A DNA stretch of 64,000 bases from Turritopsis dohrnii (Eukaryota; Cnidaria; Hydrozoa; Anthoathecata; Oceaniidae): positions 310,001 to 374,000 of the forward strand of contig BQMF02000236.1 of NCBI GenBank assembly GCA_027922465.2, written 5' to 3'. The notes beneath the pieces are model-generated. The model did not search any database. It saw only the letters and a program-made list of their open reading frames with translations, and was not told the DNA's origin. Positions 10,858 to 23,600 of the stretch are shown here, in pieces. How positions within the stretch are numbered: the first letter of the stretch is position 1; each line of letters begins with the position of its first letter. The translations under genes and the position numbers were made by a program.

Positions 10858-12042
10858 GTTTTGACGTCAAAATAGCCCCGCTGAACAAAACGCGTTTTCC
10901 AAAATGGGAATGTTGTTTTAGTTTCTCTGTGAGAAAAATGTTTTCATAAATTTCATTTCGGTTCGTTAACGATGGTAAAAGTTGTTATAAGAAATAGTTT
11001 AAAATTTTAGGTTTTGACAACAGGTTTGTATAGAATTTCATAAATGGTCAGCGGTTTTTTTGGTGTGAATCACAACTACACCACACGCGGTTGCTTGAAA
11101 ATGAAAGTGAATGCCTGGTTTCTACATTGCAAATCGGTTAAGTTGAGCCTATTAGGATGAGTTCTAGTCACAGTCAGAGATTTCAAATCTTGTGACAAAA
11201 AGTGGTAGATTGCATTTTAAATGAAATATTGTCAGACAAGTATTAATTCAATATTAGCAAAAAGAAATATGCTTTTTCTCCAGATTTATTGTCCAATAAT
11301 TCTTTTGTGCATATTTAATGGTTGTGCACTCAAGATCAAATCGTTGGGTTGCAGGGCTCTTCCCGGAATTATATCATTAACGGGGGCCACTCGAATTCAT
11401 TGTCCGGTGGTGAATCTTTTCAACTGAGTACCAATGGGAGTTGATGGAGTGTATACGGTGTGCACTTCTTAATCTTTGCACAAAACCCTTTACAAAGTAA
11501 TTGCACAGTCATCAATTCTCTCCATCGTTCTCTCCATCATTGCGTAAGACCCGCCGATAAGCTTTGTAGGTGCGCTGGGTTGGACGGAAAGGTGTTTTAA
11601 AGGGCGATATTGCTCAGTGAAAACCGTCTTTGAAAAATAAATTTTGCGCACAGTGATCAATCATCTCCTTCAGTTTGTTTCACTACATAGCTTCCGCCCA
11701 CGCACCCCAAAATACGACCCGCGCATTAGTAGCTTTTATAAACACGCTTGTGAAAGAGCGAAAGGTGGCTGGGCGGAGGGTGGACATCACTTCATGGAAA
11801 CCGTCTTTGAGAAATCCTAATTGGTGGTATAAAAATAAACGTGCACGGCTTATTTACGAAGTCTTTTAACTCATGTTGGGATTTGAAGAGCTCAAAGGCA
11901 ATTTACATTCGGCATTTGTAAAAATATAAAAAAAATTTTATTGTAGAGTGTAGTATAGATTACATCTTGGTTCAGATGTGCGATGTTGTTGTTTTGAAAT
12001 TTCGAATTATTTTGTTGAATGTTGTGGTCTGGATAATGGTGC
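10858..12042. other. DNA-transposon interior, no gene
   Basis: Right arm of the interrupted DNA transposon. ORFs at 11221-11427 and 11675-11869 have no recognisable motifs. Confidence 0.4.
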
Positions 12043-12089
12043 TGTTGAATCTCACCCCACTGAGTTGAATCTCACCCCAACTCACGGTA
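12043..12089 (-). repeat. Right TIR of the 10-kb DNA transposon
   Basis: Inverse of 2064-2110. It contains two GTTGAATCTCACCCC units and ends CTCACGGTA. Confidence 0.8.
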
Positions 12090-12981
12090 TTATATATGAC
12101 AGCTACATTTAGTAGTTACTCTGAGGATTGCTTTGCCTTTCTTTGGTTTGTTTCAATTACAATGGTTTTTGTGTGCCTAAACCCTCGTTAAGCAGTGCTA
12201 CTGTTTAATCTTTCATATTTTTCGATAGTTATATTTAAACAATATTCAAAAGCAGCCATCCTCAGAGAGAGGAGAGAATGGATAAACAACAAACCTACGA
12301 CGACAAGGCTGAACCAGTTCTTCTGTTGATGCTAACCACTTTTCATGTGCATTTAAAAAAGCATCAAAGGTCTTCTGCGATATTTTGTTTACTTTTGTTT
12401 ACATTTCATCTTAAAGCTATCCCTTCACAACGTGGCGAACAATTATTTATCATAACTAAAGTTAGCATCTTTAGTTTTTTTACCCATATTATTTTACAGA
12501 CCTGAAATACAAGCATATTTTAATTGCAAGCGCCACAGAAAGATAAGTCTGTAAAATATGCACTAGAAAATAACATTTAGAATCGCTCACAAACGAAATA
12601 AAATGATAGACCCGATAAACTGGAACTTTAGACCCAATTTGCAAACAAAGGGACCAGGTTATGACTGGGAACTTTTTGGTTCTGTTATCAGTAATATTTA
12701 ACTCGAGGATTTCTGCATAGAAACTGTGGTCTGCCAGTTGTACAGCGGACATGACAAGTTTTTGTGGCACAGACGCTGGCCTAGATCAGAAAATTATCAA
12801 AAAGAGTTACAGTCACATTTAACTTAATGAAATAGGTGGTTTCATGATGTTTCTTATGAATTATAACTTTCTACCGGGTGAGTCTAAAAAAGTACCGGTG
12901 TTTCACAATAAATATAAAAATTAAATAATTATGAAAGATAATTTTTTTCTTCTGATTAGAGGAATCTGTTTAGCATAGTGC
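12090..12981. other. No gene seen
   Basis: AT-rich spacer. ORFs at 12278-12505 (+) and 12489-12770 (-) have no motif support. Confidence 0.4.
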
Positions 12982-14060
12982 ATGTACAAGGAACGACAAA
13001 GTGTTCACTGCCACAAATGTAAACGAAAGGTACACTGCAACTGCAACAATACGTTCAGTTCGGGAGTAACTACCGAAAATATATTTGTATTAATTGCGTC
13101 GAAATACAAAGTGATCTTGGTGAAATTATCCCAGAAAACCCTGCTAACAACGAAGCCCTACAACTAGAACTGGAAAACCAGATATAAAATGAAGATGTTG
13201 ACAATCTGACAAAGAAAGAAAACGAAATCAGCAAAATGAGGAAATGAGTGAAGAAAGTGATCTCAAACCCGACCATGCAAATCTAATGGAAAATATAAAA
13301 ACCATGATGGAAACTCGATTCAACGAAATGGAGCATAAAATCACCAATATTGTGGAACAAAAGATTGATGAAAAACACAAGAGCAGTGATGAAGGTATCA
13401 TTTGCGGAAATAATAAGAAAAAATCTAAATGAAGAAACCATTGAAAATGCAATCAGAGAGTCAGTCAATAAGGAGTTAGTACAAGAACCTGAACGTGCTA
13501 AGAGAGAAAAGAATATAATTATATACGGCGTAACAGAAAACAAAGAACCTAGAAAAGAAAATGAAGGATACGACGATAAGTTTATCGCGTCCTTATTTCA
13601 AATACTTGGAACAAAGGTTAAACCAATGAAAACAAGTCGAATCGGAAATAAATCCGAACAGAAAAAACACACCTGTTAAACTGATAATGAATTCAACTGA
13701 AGATAAAGATCAAGTCATGTCCAGACTCGTCAACTTAAAAAATGCCAAAGACCAATACAGAGTCATAAGTGTTCGAGATGATTATACAATAGAAGAGCGA
13801 GATCTCATTAGGCAGTGGATAAAAAGGGAAAACGAAAAGAACAAGGAAGAAAACACAAACGACTGGAAAGTACGAGGAACCCCAAAAAACCCCAAGTCTC
13901 AGACTTATCTAAGTGATGAAGAAAAAAAGGGAAGACCAACAATAAATTCAAAACATAACGAACAATGAACACAAACAAAAACGTCAAAAAACAGGAAAAA
14001 CAAAATGAAATAAAAAACGAAACGTACAAAAGCAACAAAATCACACAAAAGAAATCTTTC
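12982..14060 (+). pseudogene. Non-LTR retrotransposon ORF1 remnant
   Basis: Consecutive frames read: a zinc-finger-like start (SVHCHKCKRKVHCNC), a coiled-coil segment (ENIKTMMETRFNEMEHKI), then EKNIIIYGVTE, and SLFQILGTKV with a basic C-terminal part rich in K, E and R. This order (zinc finger, coiled coil, RNA-binding part with a NIIIYGV core) is typical of ORF1 of CR1/L2-like non-LTR elements. The reading shifts frame at about 13430 and 13680, and no ORF2 follows, so the copy is dead and 3'-truncated. Confidence 0.65.
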
Positions 14061-14099
14061 CATAACTAAGAAAAGATTTGTATTAGGTCGGCCAGTTAC

Positions 14100-14331
14100 G
14101 TTTCGACCGGTCAATATCTAATGTAATTTAGATTGATTTAATTATATATATATATATATATTATGCTTTAAAAAATCAATCAACTGCAACAAAAACTCAG
14201 TGCCATCATCAAAATTATTTATATTGTTTCTACAGTACTGTGCAAGTTTCTGAAGTATCCTAGAAATCGTGCCACGCCTTCCTCAGTTTATGCTAGTGAA
14301 ATTTGGACTGTGAACGTTCTCAAGATAAACT
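14100..14331 (-). other. Presumed 3' UTR of the receptor gene
   Basis: Downstream of the TAG at 14332. It contains an AT microsatellite (about 14143-14162). A weak ATTAAA-type signal lies on the minus strand at 14137-14142. No canonical AATAAA was seen, so the cleavage site is unknown. Confidence 0.3.
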
Positions 14332-14675
14332 CTACCCAGAAAACCATCGATATACTCTTCCAACATAATAACGAATCGTCACAGTTTTTCGAGAAATAAC
14401 TCGACCAATATTAATCTTCTCTTTTGGACGGTTTTTAATGTCTTCCCTGTATTCAAGAATTTTCTCCAATGGCATCCCAAGATCACTTGTCTTGATGTAT
14501 TTGAAATTCACGCCATACAACTTTGACATTTCATTTCTCATGGCTATCAATTGCTGCCCATGTTTATATAACAATTCCTCTGTCATATCCTCCATCCTAT
14601 CAATCAGTTCTTGGAAAGATTCCACAACTTCACTTTTCAGTTTTCGCAGATCTTCTTGGAAGGCAAGCTTGAAAT
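14332..14675 (-). CDS. Receptor exon 30: cytoplasmic C-terminal tail
   Basis: Starts at phase 1 after AG, ends at TAG. 114 residues, charged and helical (EDLRKLKSEVVESFQELIDR), probably a short coiled coil. Ends VYRWFSG. Confidence 0.88.
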
Positions 14676-17600
14676 CTGTCAATAAAAAGGAAAACAGACA
14701 TACAGAAAATCTCAAATACTTAGGAGAGTGACAAACAAGACAATTTAAAAATAATCTGGACTATACCGCTTTCCGTGTAAACTCTCCTTCTCAATTTCAT
14801 CAATTTGTATCTGCGATGGATTTCATAACATATGCCAACAACATTGAAAACAACCCACATTATTATCAGATAAAAAAGTGTTTGCTGGTAAAGTGGTGCT
14901 TGCCAACTGATATATGATGGCGCTGATTCCTCTTCAGTACTGGATTCTTCAGTTTCTTCAGATGAACCACCTGCTGCTTTTCGCGCTGCCTGAAGTTTAG
15001 CAAGTTTCTAAAAACGGTTAACGTATGAATCATATCCAGTTTATATATCAAATGATCCTATCAGAATATGAGAACTTTCAAAATAAAAATTAAAATAGCA
15101 GCATTCTTGAAATTACCAAAAGATCCAAGCTGATTATCATCTGGTGGTCATACAGAAAAAAATTAAAATGGGAAATACATATACCTCCAACATAGCAGAC
15201 ATATCTTTTGATAAAATATCTAGGTTGGATTTGGCATACTTGCTTCCACAAATCTTCAGTTTCTCTAACTCTCCAAATGCTGCAATACCGAATTCTGTTT
15301 CAAAATTATATACAGATTTTACTTCTAATCCATATTCGGTAATGTTAGGCTTTAAAACCTCCATAACATTTCGGTCAATTAATGCGTACTTTACATCTTT
15401 TCGTCCCAGTGGTGCTAACACCTCCTCATATGTGTAATAACTGACATCTGCAAAAGCAAAAATTTGCTCAATATTCATATTGTATTTGTACATTTGTACA
15501 GTATCTGTACAATCCAACTTTTATTGGGAAAATCTCTCTATATATACGGTTGTTACTGTGGGCAAAACATTTTACATGAAATGAATCAAAAGAAAAGATA
15601 GAACTTCTGTAGTATAATTCGAAGGAAGCATATGTTTTAGGTATTACAGAAAAAAAATAAGAAAAAGTTTGCAATAAGTAATAAAGTTTTTTGCTGATTT
15701 AAAAAAAAAATCGGAAAATGTTTTGAAAAGTCATCTTACTTTTGTCAAATTTCTTGATACTTTTTTTGCCAAATGTATATTCTGTTGTTCCATATAAAGC
15801 CAATACCTACAAGAAAAGAAAGACCAATGAGACAAATTCTTCAAAAGCATATCATCAAAAACCATTGCAAAAAGTATGAATTTCACTTAAAAATTTTCCT
15901 CATCGTCATATTATTTAGTAGCTTATGACTTCTAGTATGAGGTGTTAGTACTAGTAATAACAGAGGCTTTGAGGGAAATTTGAGATTAATTTCCCAAGGC
16001 CATTTTATAAAAGTTTTGAAAAACAATTGAGGAAATTATGTGACTATTTTCCTGCAAAAATTAAATTTCAACAGATCATGTGATAAACACATAGACACAA
16101 TAACACGTACATAGAAACCAAATATGTTAAAAATTTGCTTAACTTTTACTTTTAAAATTTATATCCTTATTCCAAATAATTAACATGCCATCCAATTAAC
16201 ACAGTTTTTAAAAATTCACGTTGATTTCATTATAGCATCATTTCCTTTAACTGAGACATTAATTTTATGTTTATGCTTTTCCAATACTTTCAAATTTTAA
16301 GACATTTTACAGAAATGTGCATGTGAAAAATGTTTTTAAAATAATTTCCTTCCTTAGTGCACTTCAACTACTAATGCATTAGATAAAAAACTATTGCCAT
16401 GTTATGAACTAATATTCTTATGTTCTTCCCCTTATTTAATTTAAATAGTTGTCACTCAGATTTGCATAAATTTCATATAATTTGAAATCCAGTTCTTGAA
16501 ACTGTTTTAATTTCATCGAAAATGTAAATTAAAAGTTTCTTAACTGCTTAATTTCCACCACAATAATTGGCAAATGTCTTTATTTTTGCAGAAGCTTTCT
16601 AGGTTTTGTAACTCACTTAAAACTTTGCATACAATATTTTTATAAAATCAGATCAAATCAAAATGCCAAATTTATCATCACAAGATAATTACTCATTCAA
16701 AATTTCTTGATGTTTGTTTGCATATGTTTTCAGAGTAAAGCTAGATATTTTTCTGAATCCAAAACAATAATCACATGGTGCGAAATGGTAGCAGCACTTC
16801 AGAACTAGCTCACTAATAAAAACCAAATAGATACAAAATCATTCATCTGAACATCCAAATAAAAATTTGTTAGCCTAACATACACTGAAATATAGTGATA
16901 ATGAAGAAAAAAAATTTCGTAACTGTAAATAAGGCTCGATAAAAAGAAACCGGAAACTACATAACCAAGAACATGTATTTTATTTCAACATTTAAATTTT
17001 CTAAAAAAGAATATGTGAGGACAAAAGCAAAGAGTAACAACTGGTCACAGAAAATATAAACAGAGAAAAAGGAAAAATTCGACTTCTCCTAGTTTAAAGA
17101 GATAATTTCATCCCAAATTGGTAAAAACCACAAAGCAATGCGCAAAAACATCAACTAATGATGACCTAGAAACTGAACGAAGGAGAGGTAGGAGCTAATT
17201 GGGCCTTGAATGAGTTCATTTTTTGAGATTTTAATGGAAATTGAAGAAATTTCGAAGAATCATTTCTTTCCGTCAATGAAGATTGCAGGTCGGAAAGGCG
17301 GTCACGCTCTGGCTATAGATATTTTGTTCATAACTGCTTTTTGAGAAACTTGAAGGTTTAAATAAAGAATTATGGATTAGAGATGTTAATAGAGAATTTA
17401 ATAATCGTATTGAATTCTTAGTTAAGGGTACAAAGTTATTGAGATACCAAATCAAACTAAATCATCGAACAGAGTCGTGTATCGAACCGAAAGCTCTGCC
17501 TTTGTTTATGCTCTTTGTATTTGGAAATGTTGAAATTAATCCTGGCCCTGTTGCCAGGAAGACCCTCTAAAAGCCTGCAAAATTTCAATAAACTGTATTA

Positions 17601-20600
17601 AAGTTGCAAAATCCATTTTTATAGCAAACATCATTCAAAATTGATATAACAGTAAAAATTGACCGAAACCTTAATTTACTATCTCTTTTGCAATTTTTAA
17701 TATTTCAAAATTTCATTCGGCAGACGTTTCCTCAAAAAGCTTTTAAAAATTTATATTTCTTTATACATCCAGAAAATCACGATAATTATTGATACAAATA
17801 TAGAGGATAAACAATTCAAAAAAGATATTTACAAAGTTGGCCAAGTAAAGAAAATTACCAAATCACATTAAAATCACATTTACATTAATGAAATAGGTGC
17901 TTTCTTAATGTCCATGGACAGTTTGTTATTATTAATGACACCTTTCTATCTGTTTATGGTGTTAGTCATCATTTTAAAAACTTCACAAGAAGTATGTCAT
18001 GAATTTACATTTAATGTTATTCTTCCACAAACGCATTATTCCAGGACTAAAATAAACTTTACCTTATCATCAGGCAATTTTTGTGCAAGGGCATTAATAG
18101 CACCAGATGAAAGTGCCGATGATAAATTACCAACAACAATACCAGTGATAACAAGACCAAGTAAAGTCCAAAATATTATGTAAACACGTCCCCTGTTGGT
18201 CATTGGGATTTTATCACCATATCTAGAGATGATTGACAATATGTTAAATTATTAAAGTTAGCACTCAAGCCCAATTAAAACATGGGTCGATATGCCGTTA
18301 GTGGACAAAGTTACGGCACCTGTCATGTAAAAATGTAATATTACCATGATGAAATGACAATACCAATCAAAATCAAAAGAAACAAAAGCTTATAAAGATC
18401 CTACCCAACAGTTGTACTTGTCATAAATGCCAGATACAACCCTTCAAACAATCCACCCAGAGACATGAGATGGCCCTTATGTTCAACCTCAGTCGGCTCC
18501 TGAAAATTAATCAAAACAATGTCAAACAAAAATTTATCAAGACCAAAACATGAATAAACTGACAGTGATAAAAAGAATAAAACAACAACAAAACAAATAT
18601 ACAGAAATTTTTTTAAATTTTATGAGAAAAATTGAACATAACAGTAAGAGTTAAGCCACATACACAAAACCAAAATATTGCACCAAACAACCAATTCAAG
18701 ATTAAATAGAAACCACATAAGGGTATGGTGGCAATTATACCATCAAGTAAACTCTCTTCACCCTTGGCTGCAGCTTCTGTTGGACTATCAGGAACTTCAA
18801 TCAATACAAAACCAGGACTGTTTGCTATACCAATTCGAGAATGTGAAGGAGTAAATTTCCCGGGATTTCTCCTTGGTATTTGCAATACACTACCGTTATA
18901 CTGTAGATCAGTTATGTTTGCAAAGTATGGAACTTCTGTATTGACATATGTTACATTGACAGATCGATTGAATGACTTGCAACGATGAGCACAGTGCAAA
19001 ACAGCTGCTTCAGCTAAATTGACCATGATGCCTTCCGGTTTATTAACACTGTCATTTACAGGATAATCAATATAAGGTGGGTAGACTGCATAGTTCATGA
19101 TCAGATTTGGATGTGGTACGTGACAAGTTTCTAAAAGAATCATATGCATAAGTGACTACTACATTCCTCATTCTACTGGGACATGTGTTCAAAATGAAAT
19201 CAAATAAATCATTAAATTTTTTGAATGTGATTCACCAACAATTAGGATGAAATGGACAAATCAAGTCAAAAAAATAAATAAACAGTAATATAATTTTATA
19301 GATTTTGATTGCCATTTTTGCCAGGGTTCTGAGATCTCCCTCCGACAAATGCAAGACTTCCCACTAAGCAACAATGTCATTTAAATTTCAACCAACCATG
19401 TAATTGATCAGGAATAACATGATTACTTGTAAAATTTCGTAAAATTTCCTTTGTTCAAACCTTGGGGTTTTATTCCCCAAAAGTCCTTCAAAGCCATGTT
19501 ATTACTATTAAAATTTAAATCTCAGACTTACCAAAGAAAACAAAATCACTTTTGGGACCATAACCTACATTAGTTCTTGCAGCAACTTGGATGCGATATC
19601 GAGCATACACCTCCAATCCTGTCAACTCAACAGATGTTTGATATCCTGTTTCAAATGTCTCAAAGTATCTCGGGTACGATTCCTCAACTTCACCAGTTGC
19701 TTCCTTCTGATAGAATATTATATAACCAACTTTACTACCTTCCCAATTTTGATCTGGTATATGTACCCACTCAATTAAACTTGAATATGGTGATTCAAAA
19801 CTGGAAGCCGTAACATTGGTTGGAGCAGCAGTAGGCTCTAAGAGAACAACAACAGTTTTCAACATACCATCAGCAAAACCTAAAGGTAGGAAAGAGTTTC
19901 TTCAGAAATTATTGAAAATAACAAAAACATGTGCATTGTACCAGTTTCGAATGTCCAACAAGTTAACCTCTCTGACTGATTTCCATAACCAACTGCTGTT
20001 GCAGCAACAATCCAGAAAGAATATTCTGAATCAGATTTCAGAAACATCACTTCATAATGTTCTTTGTATGGGTTCAGAGTATCGTTAAGTACCAAACCAT
20101 TTCTTTCATAGAACACTGTGTATTTGGTCCTTACACCTTGCATATATGCAGGAGGGGCATGTCGCCATGTCAACATGATTGAATTGTAGCTGATTGGTGT
20201 GCAAACAAAATTCATAACTGAAATTGTTGGCACTATGGAAATAAAAAACAAGAGAACTCAAAAGAAACATCACACACAATAACATCACATCACATCATAG
20301 CATAAGAAAGGTAATATCCTGAAGACGGTTGTTCACAAACAACTCTTCAGGATACTGTTAATCAAATATGACTATACAATGTGAATGCATTACAACTGTA
20401 TAGATAGATTCAACACACATCAGGATGCAGCTTTTGTGAAAGTGCCACTTTTGTGCTGTTTATCAGCTTATTTCAATGACATTGAATAAAAAAAGCAAAA
20501 AATTAAACTTATATATACATGTCCTTGTCTAGAGAAAATTGACAAAATTCAACAGCTACTTAAACCTTATTAGCAAGTGAATGTCAATTATAACAACACT

Positions 20601-23600
20601 TGTAAAGACATACCAGATTCCGGAGTACGTATTAGAACAGGATCACTTGGAACACCAGCAGTAATCGTATAAAAAGCTACACTAACACTGTAAAGAGTGT
20701 TACCACGAAGTCCACTAGCATTAAAGTCGTTACCATAGGGTACATCAATTGTAGTTCTGAAATGAAATAACTGACCTCTTAGATCAGATTCAAAAACCTT
20801 AATTTGATTAAACTTAAAAAGGATACAGAAAAAAAGCACCAAGAACAATCTTTATTGTAATGCATTGAAAAGAGATTCATTCAAACACCACAAAACATCC
20901 CATTCTGATACTGATGTGTTTCAAAGTAAACAAAAAGACGTTTGGCTTAAAGACTTCAGGACGTAACACAACAATACATATCTAGTCTCAAAAATACAAC
21001 ATTGCTGATTTGTCAAATTTTGGTCAAATCTGACAAAATTACTGCCAAATATGAAGTAAGCACCTTTCAATTGTGTTTCAATATTTATGAATATTGGTGG
21101 ACTTTCACATTTTGGTCCAAATTGTCCAATTTAAATCAATTTAAATCACAAAATCATTGTCAAATTCGAAATCAGCACCTTTCAATTGTGACCCATGCAA
21201 AATTATATGAAAACTGAAAAACTTCGAAAGTTGGTCCAAATTTGGAAAATTCGAAATTTTAAATACTTTTCTCCACCACAGGTGTCCTAAAATCAATTAG
21301 CCAAAACTCACTCATTTAAAGCCAGTCCTTCAGTGTAAGTTTGTGAACTACTAGTACTTCGCCTTTTCCTACTTGACTCAATCGTGCTGCCAATTTCTAG
21401 TTCTTCATCAGAGTACACAGGTTGTACATATACATAACATCCTCGTCGAACACCATGCATAAGCTCATCATCGGAAATATCACCCCAATTAATCGATATG
21501 GAGCTGAAACTGGTGGCCATTACGGAAACTTCTGATGGAGATGCAGATGGAGCTAGAAAAGGAAAGAAAAGAAATGATATCAATTAGAAAAGCTTAAGTC
21601 CAGGTTTTCGAAAAGACAATTCTCATTTTTAGGTATAAACTTAATTTTAATGCAAAGAGAATTGTTTAACTTTTTGATGCATAGTACAATAAATTTGTTT
21701 TTTTCATTAAAGAGATATGAAGAAAATACTTTCATGTCAATTTTCAAAAAACATTGATTTTTAACAAAAATCTGGTGTCTAATCTTTACTGAAATGATTC
21801 TCTTAACATTAAAATTAAGTTTACCTTAGAAATTTCAAACACCTGGGCATTTTTTGGCACACATGGCATAAATCGTGATTTTAATATTTCGTAACCCCTC
21901 ACAATTTTAAAGAACATGAAAAAAATTGTTAGAAGTTTCTTTCACGTTAGACGGATGAAGGAAAAGGTCAACCAACAAATGAAAATAATTCTTTAAAGCA
22001 CAATAGGTGCTTTTCCTCAGACATATTTCAGGAAAAAATTGGAAAACAATGGCTTCTCCTCTTCATTGGAGAAATTAACAGTGAACTACATGAGATGGAT
22101 TAGAAATAGATATCATTTATATGCTTTCTTATGCTTGATTATCACAAGATACCCAACTACTTTAAAAGTACCCAGGTTGTTATTATTATGTTAAAAGTTA
22201 TTATGTTGTTTATATATAATAATAAAGTATTTCATTGCATAAATTACTACTTCTTATGCCATAATAGGATTGTTTTGGATTAGTTTTCTTGCTTCATAAA
22301 ATGCTGATTTTTAGACAAAGTTGTTACTCTGTTCTCCTACCAACCGAAAAGAAGACACAATAACAGTGAAGTGAGCATTGCATGTTTAAAAAAGTATATT
22401 CTAATGGACCTTGATCCCAATTGTAATAGTAACCATAGTGATGATTCTATTACAAGATCTTTAATAAGTGTATACTATGCATTCAGAGGTGGAGTTCATT
22501 TTGTGACACATGCCTATTCCAAAGTAAAATTCTATATTCATTTCAAAAAGAAGAAAAGAAATAAATTAAGTGCTTTTTCCTGTGCCTAATGTCAGATGCG
22601 TCTGAGGCCAGATGACAGCAAAGAATTAACATAAACCAGGGTGAACAAAAAACGTGTGTGCCTTAACTAATGGTCATCACCTCTTCTTGCAAACGAAATG
22701 GCATAAGAATCAGCATGGTCAGCGTGTAGTAAAACACCTGGCAGTTAACAAGTGGCAAGTGGTACTGTCACGAAACATCTTACATATATTAACAGTAAAA
22801 ATATAATAAATATTTGGTAAATATCAATATGTTAAAGTCTGTTTGAAATCATCAATCAAGTGCTCAACCTGAAGGGGGCAAAGTATAATACATATTTCAA
22901 AACTTTATTTCATGTAGAACTACTAGTTTCAAGCGTACTATCATCAGCTACAAATGATCTAATATTTGAAAAAAAAAATTCACAATTTGGTAAATATGAT
23001 GATTTATTGGTAATAATTTAGTTTAAGTTATATTTCATTTTTAATTGCTTGAAACAATGTAAAAGACATTGAATAAAGTTATACCTGTTTCAGCAGTTCG
23101 AATTTCAATGATTTCAGAGAATGGAGAATCCCCTTTAAAATTAAAGGCTACCATCCTTATCTGGTAGATTGTGTATGGCAACAAGTTATGGAATTCATAC
23201 ATAAACTCTCCTGATGGACTAAATAAATTAAACCAGTTTTAACAACAGCAATGACATAGTGGTAATAACCAATAATACTTAATGGAACATTCAAGGATAG
23301 TCTCTAACCTCTAAACACATGTTCAGTTTTTATGAAATATCTCAGATACTTTCATTTTTTCCCCTATAAGAGTATACATTTTCTGAAAGCTAAATAAATT
23401 CTCTATCGATCTATCACATTAATTTTAATAAAAAATAAACTCCAAAAAAGAAAAAAATTATTGAACGAATTTGACTTTTCCCACTCTATTCGAGCTCCAA
23501 GTCCCCTCAGCCTCATCCGATTTTTGCGAAAGTTATATCCACGTGATCCTCATCATATCGCTAACAAAAGCTTGCCTCACTTTTCCATCAAAACCAATAG

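Larger units (their letters stand above)
2064..12089. mobile_element. Large TIR DNA transposon interrupted by a BEL element
   Basis: The left end reads TACCGTGAGTTGGGG and the right end is its inverse. The inverted match extends over about 47 bp at each end with only a few differences. Each TIR contains two tandem copies of a GGGG(C/T)GAGATTCAAC unit. A TA dinucleotide flanks both ends and would fit a TA target-site duplication. Removing the BEL element at 4673-10857 leaves about 3.8 kb. I find no transposase ORF there, so this is a non-autonomous or decayed copy. The superfamily is not determined. Confidence 0.7.

Noticed and set aside
14332..19130. Interpreting the TVGYGD pore as an ordinary Kv, Kir or two-pore potassium channel
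   Set aside because: Only one pore loop is present. The segments before TM1 and after TM2 fit the two lobes of a solute-binding domain, and a third TM follows lobe 2. No S1-S4 voltage sensor is visible.
22371..22589. 72-codon plus ORF in intron 19
   Set aside because: No motif, AT-rich, within an intron of the opposite strand; probably chance.
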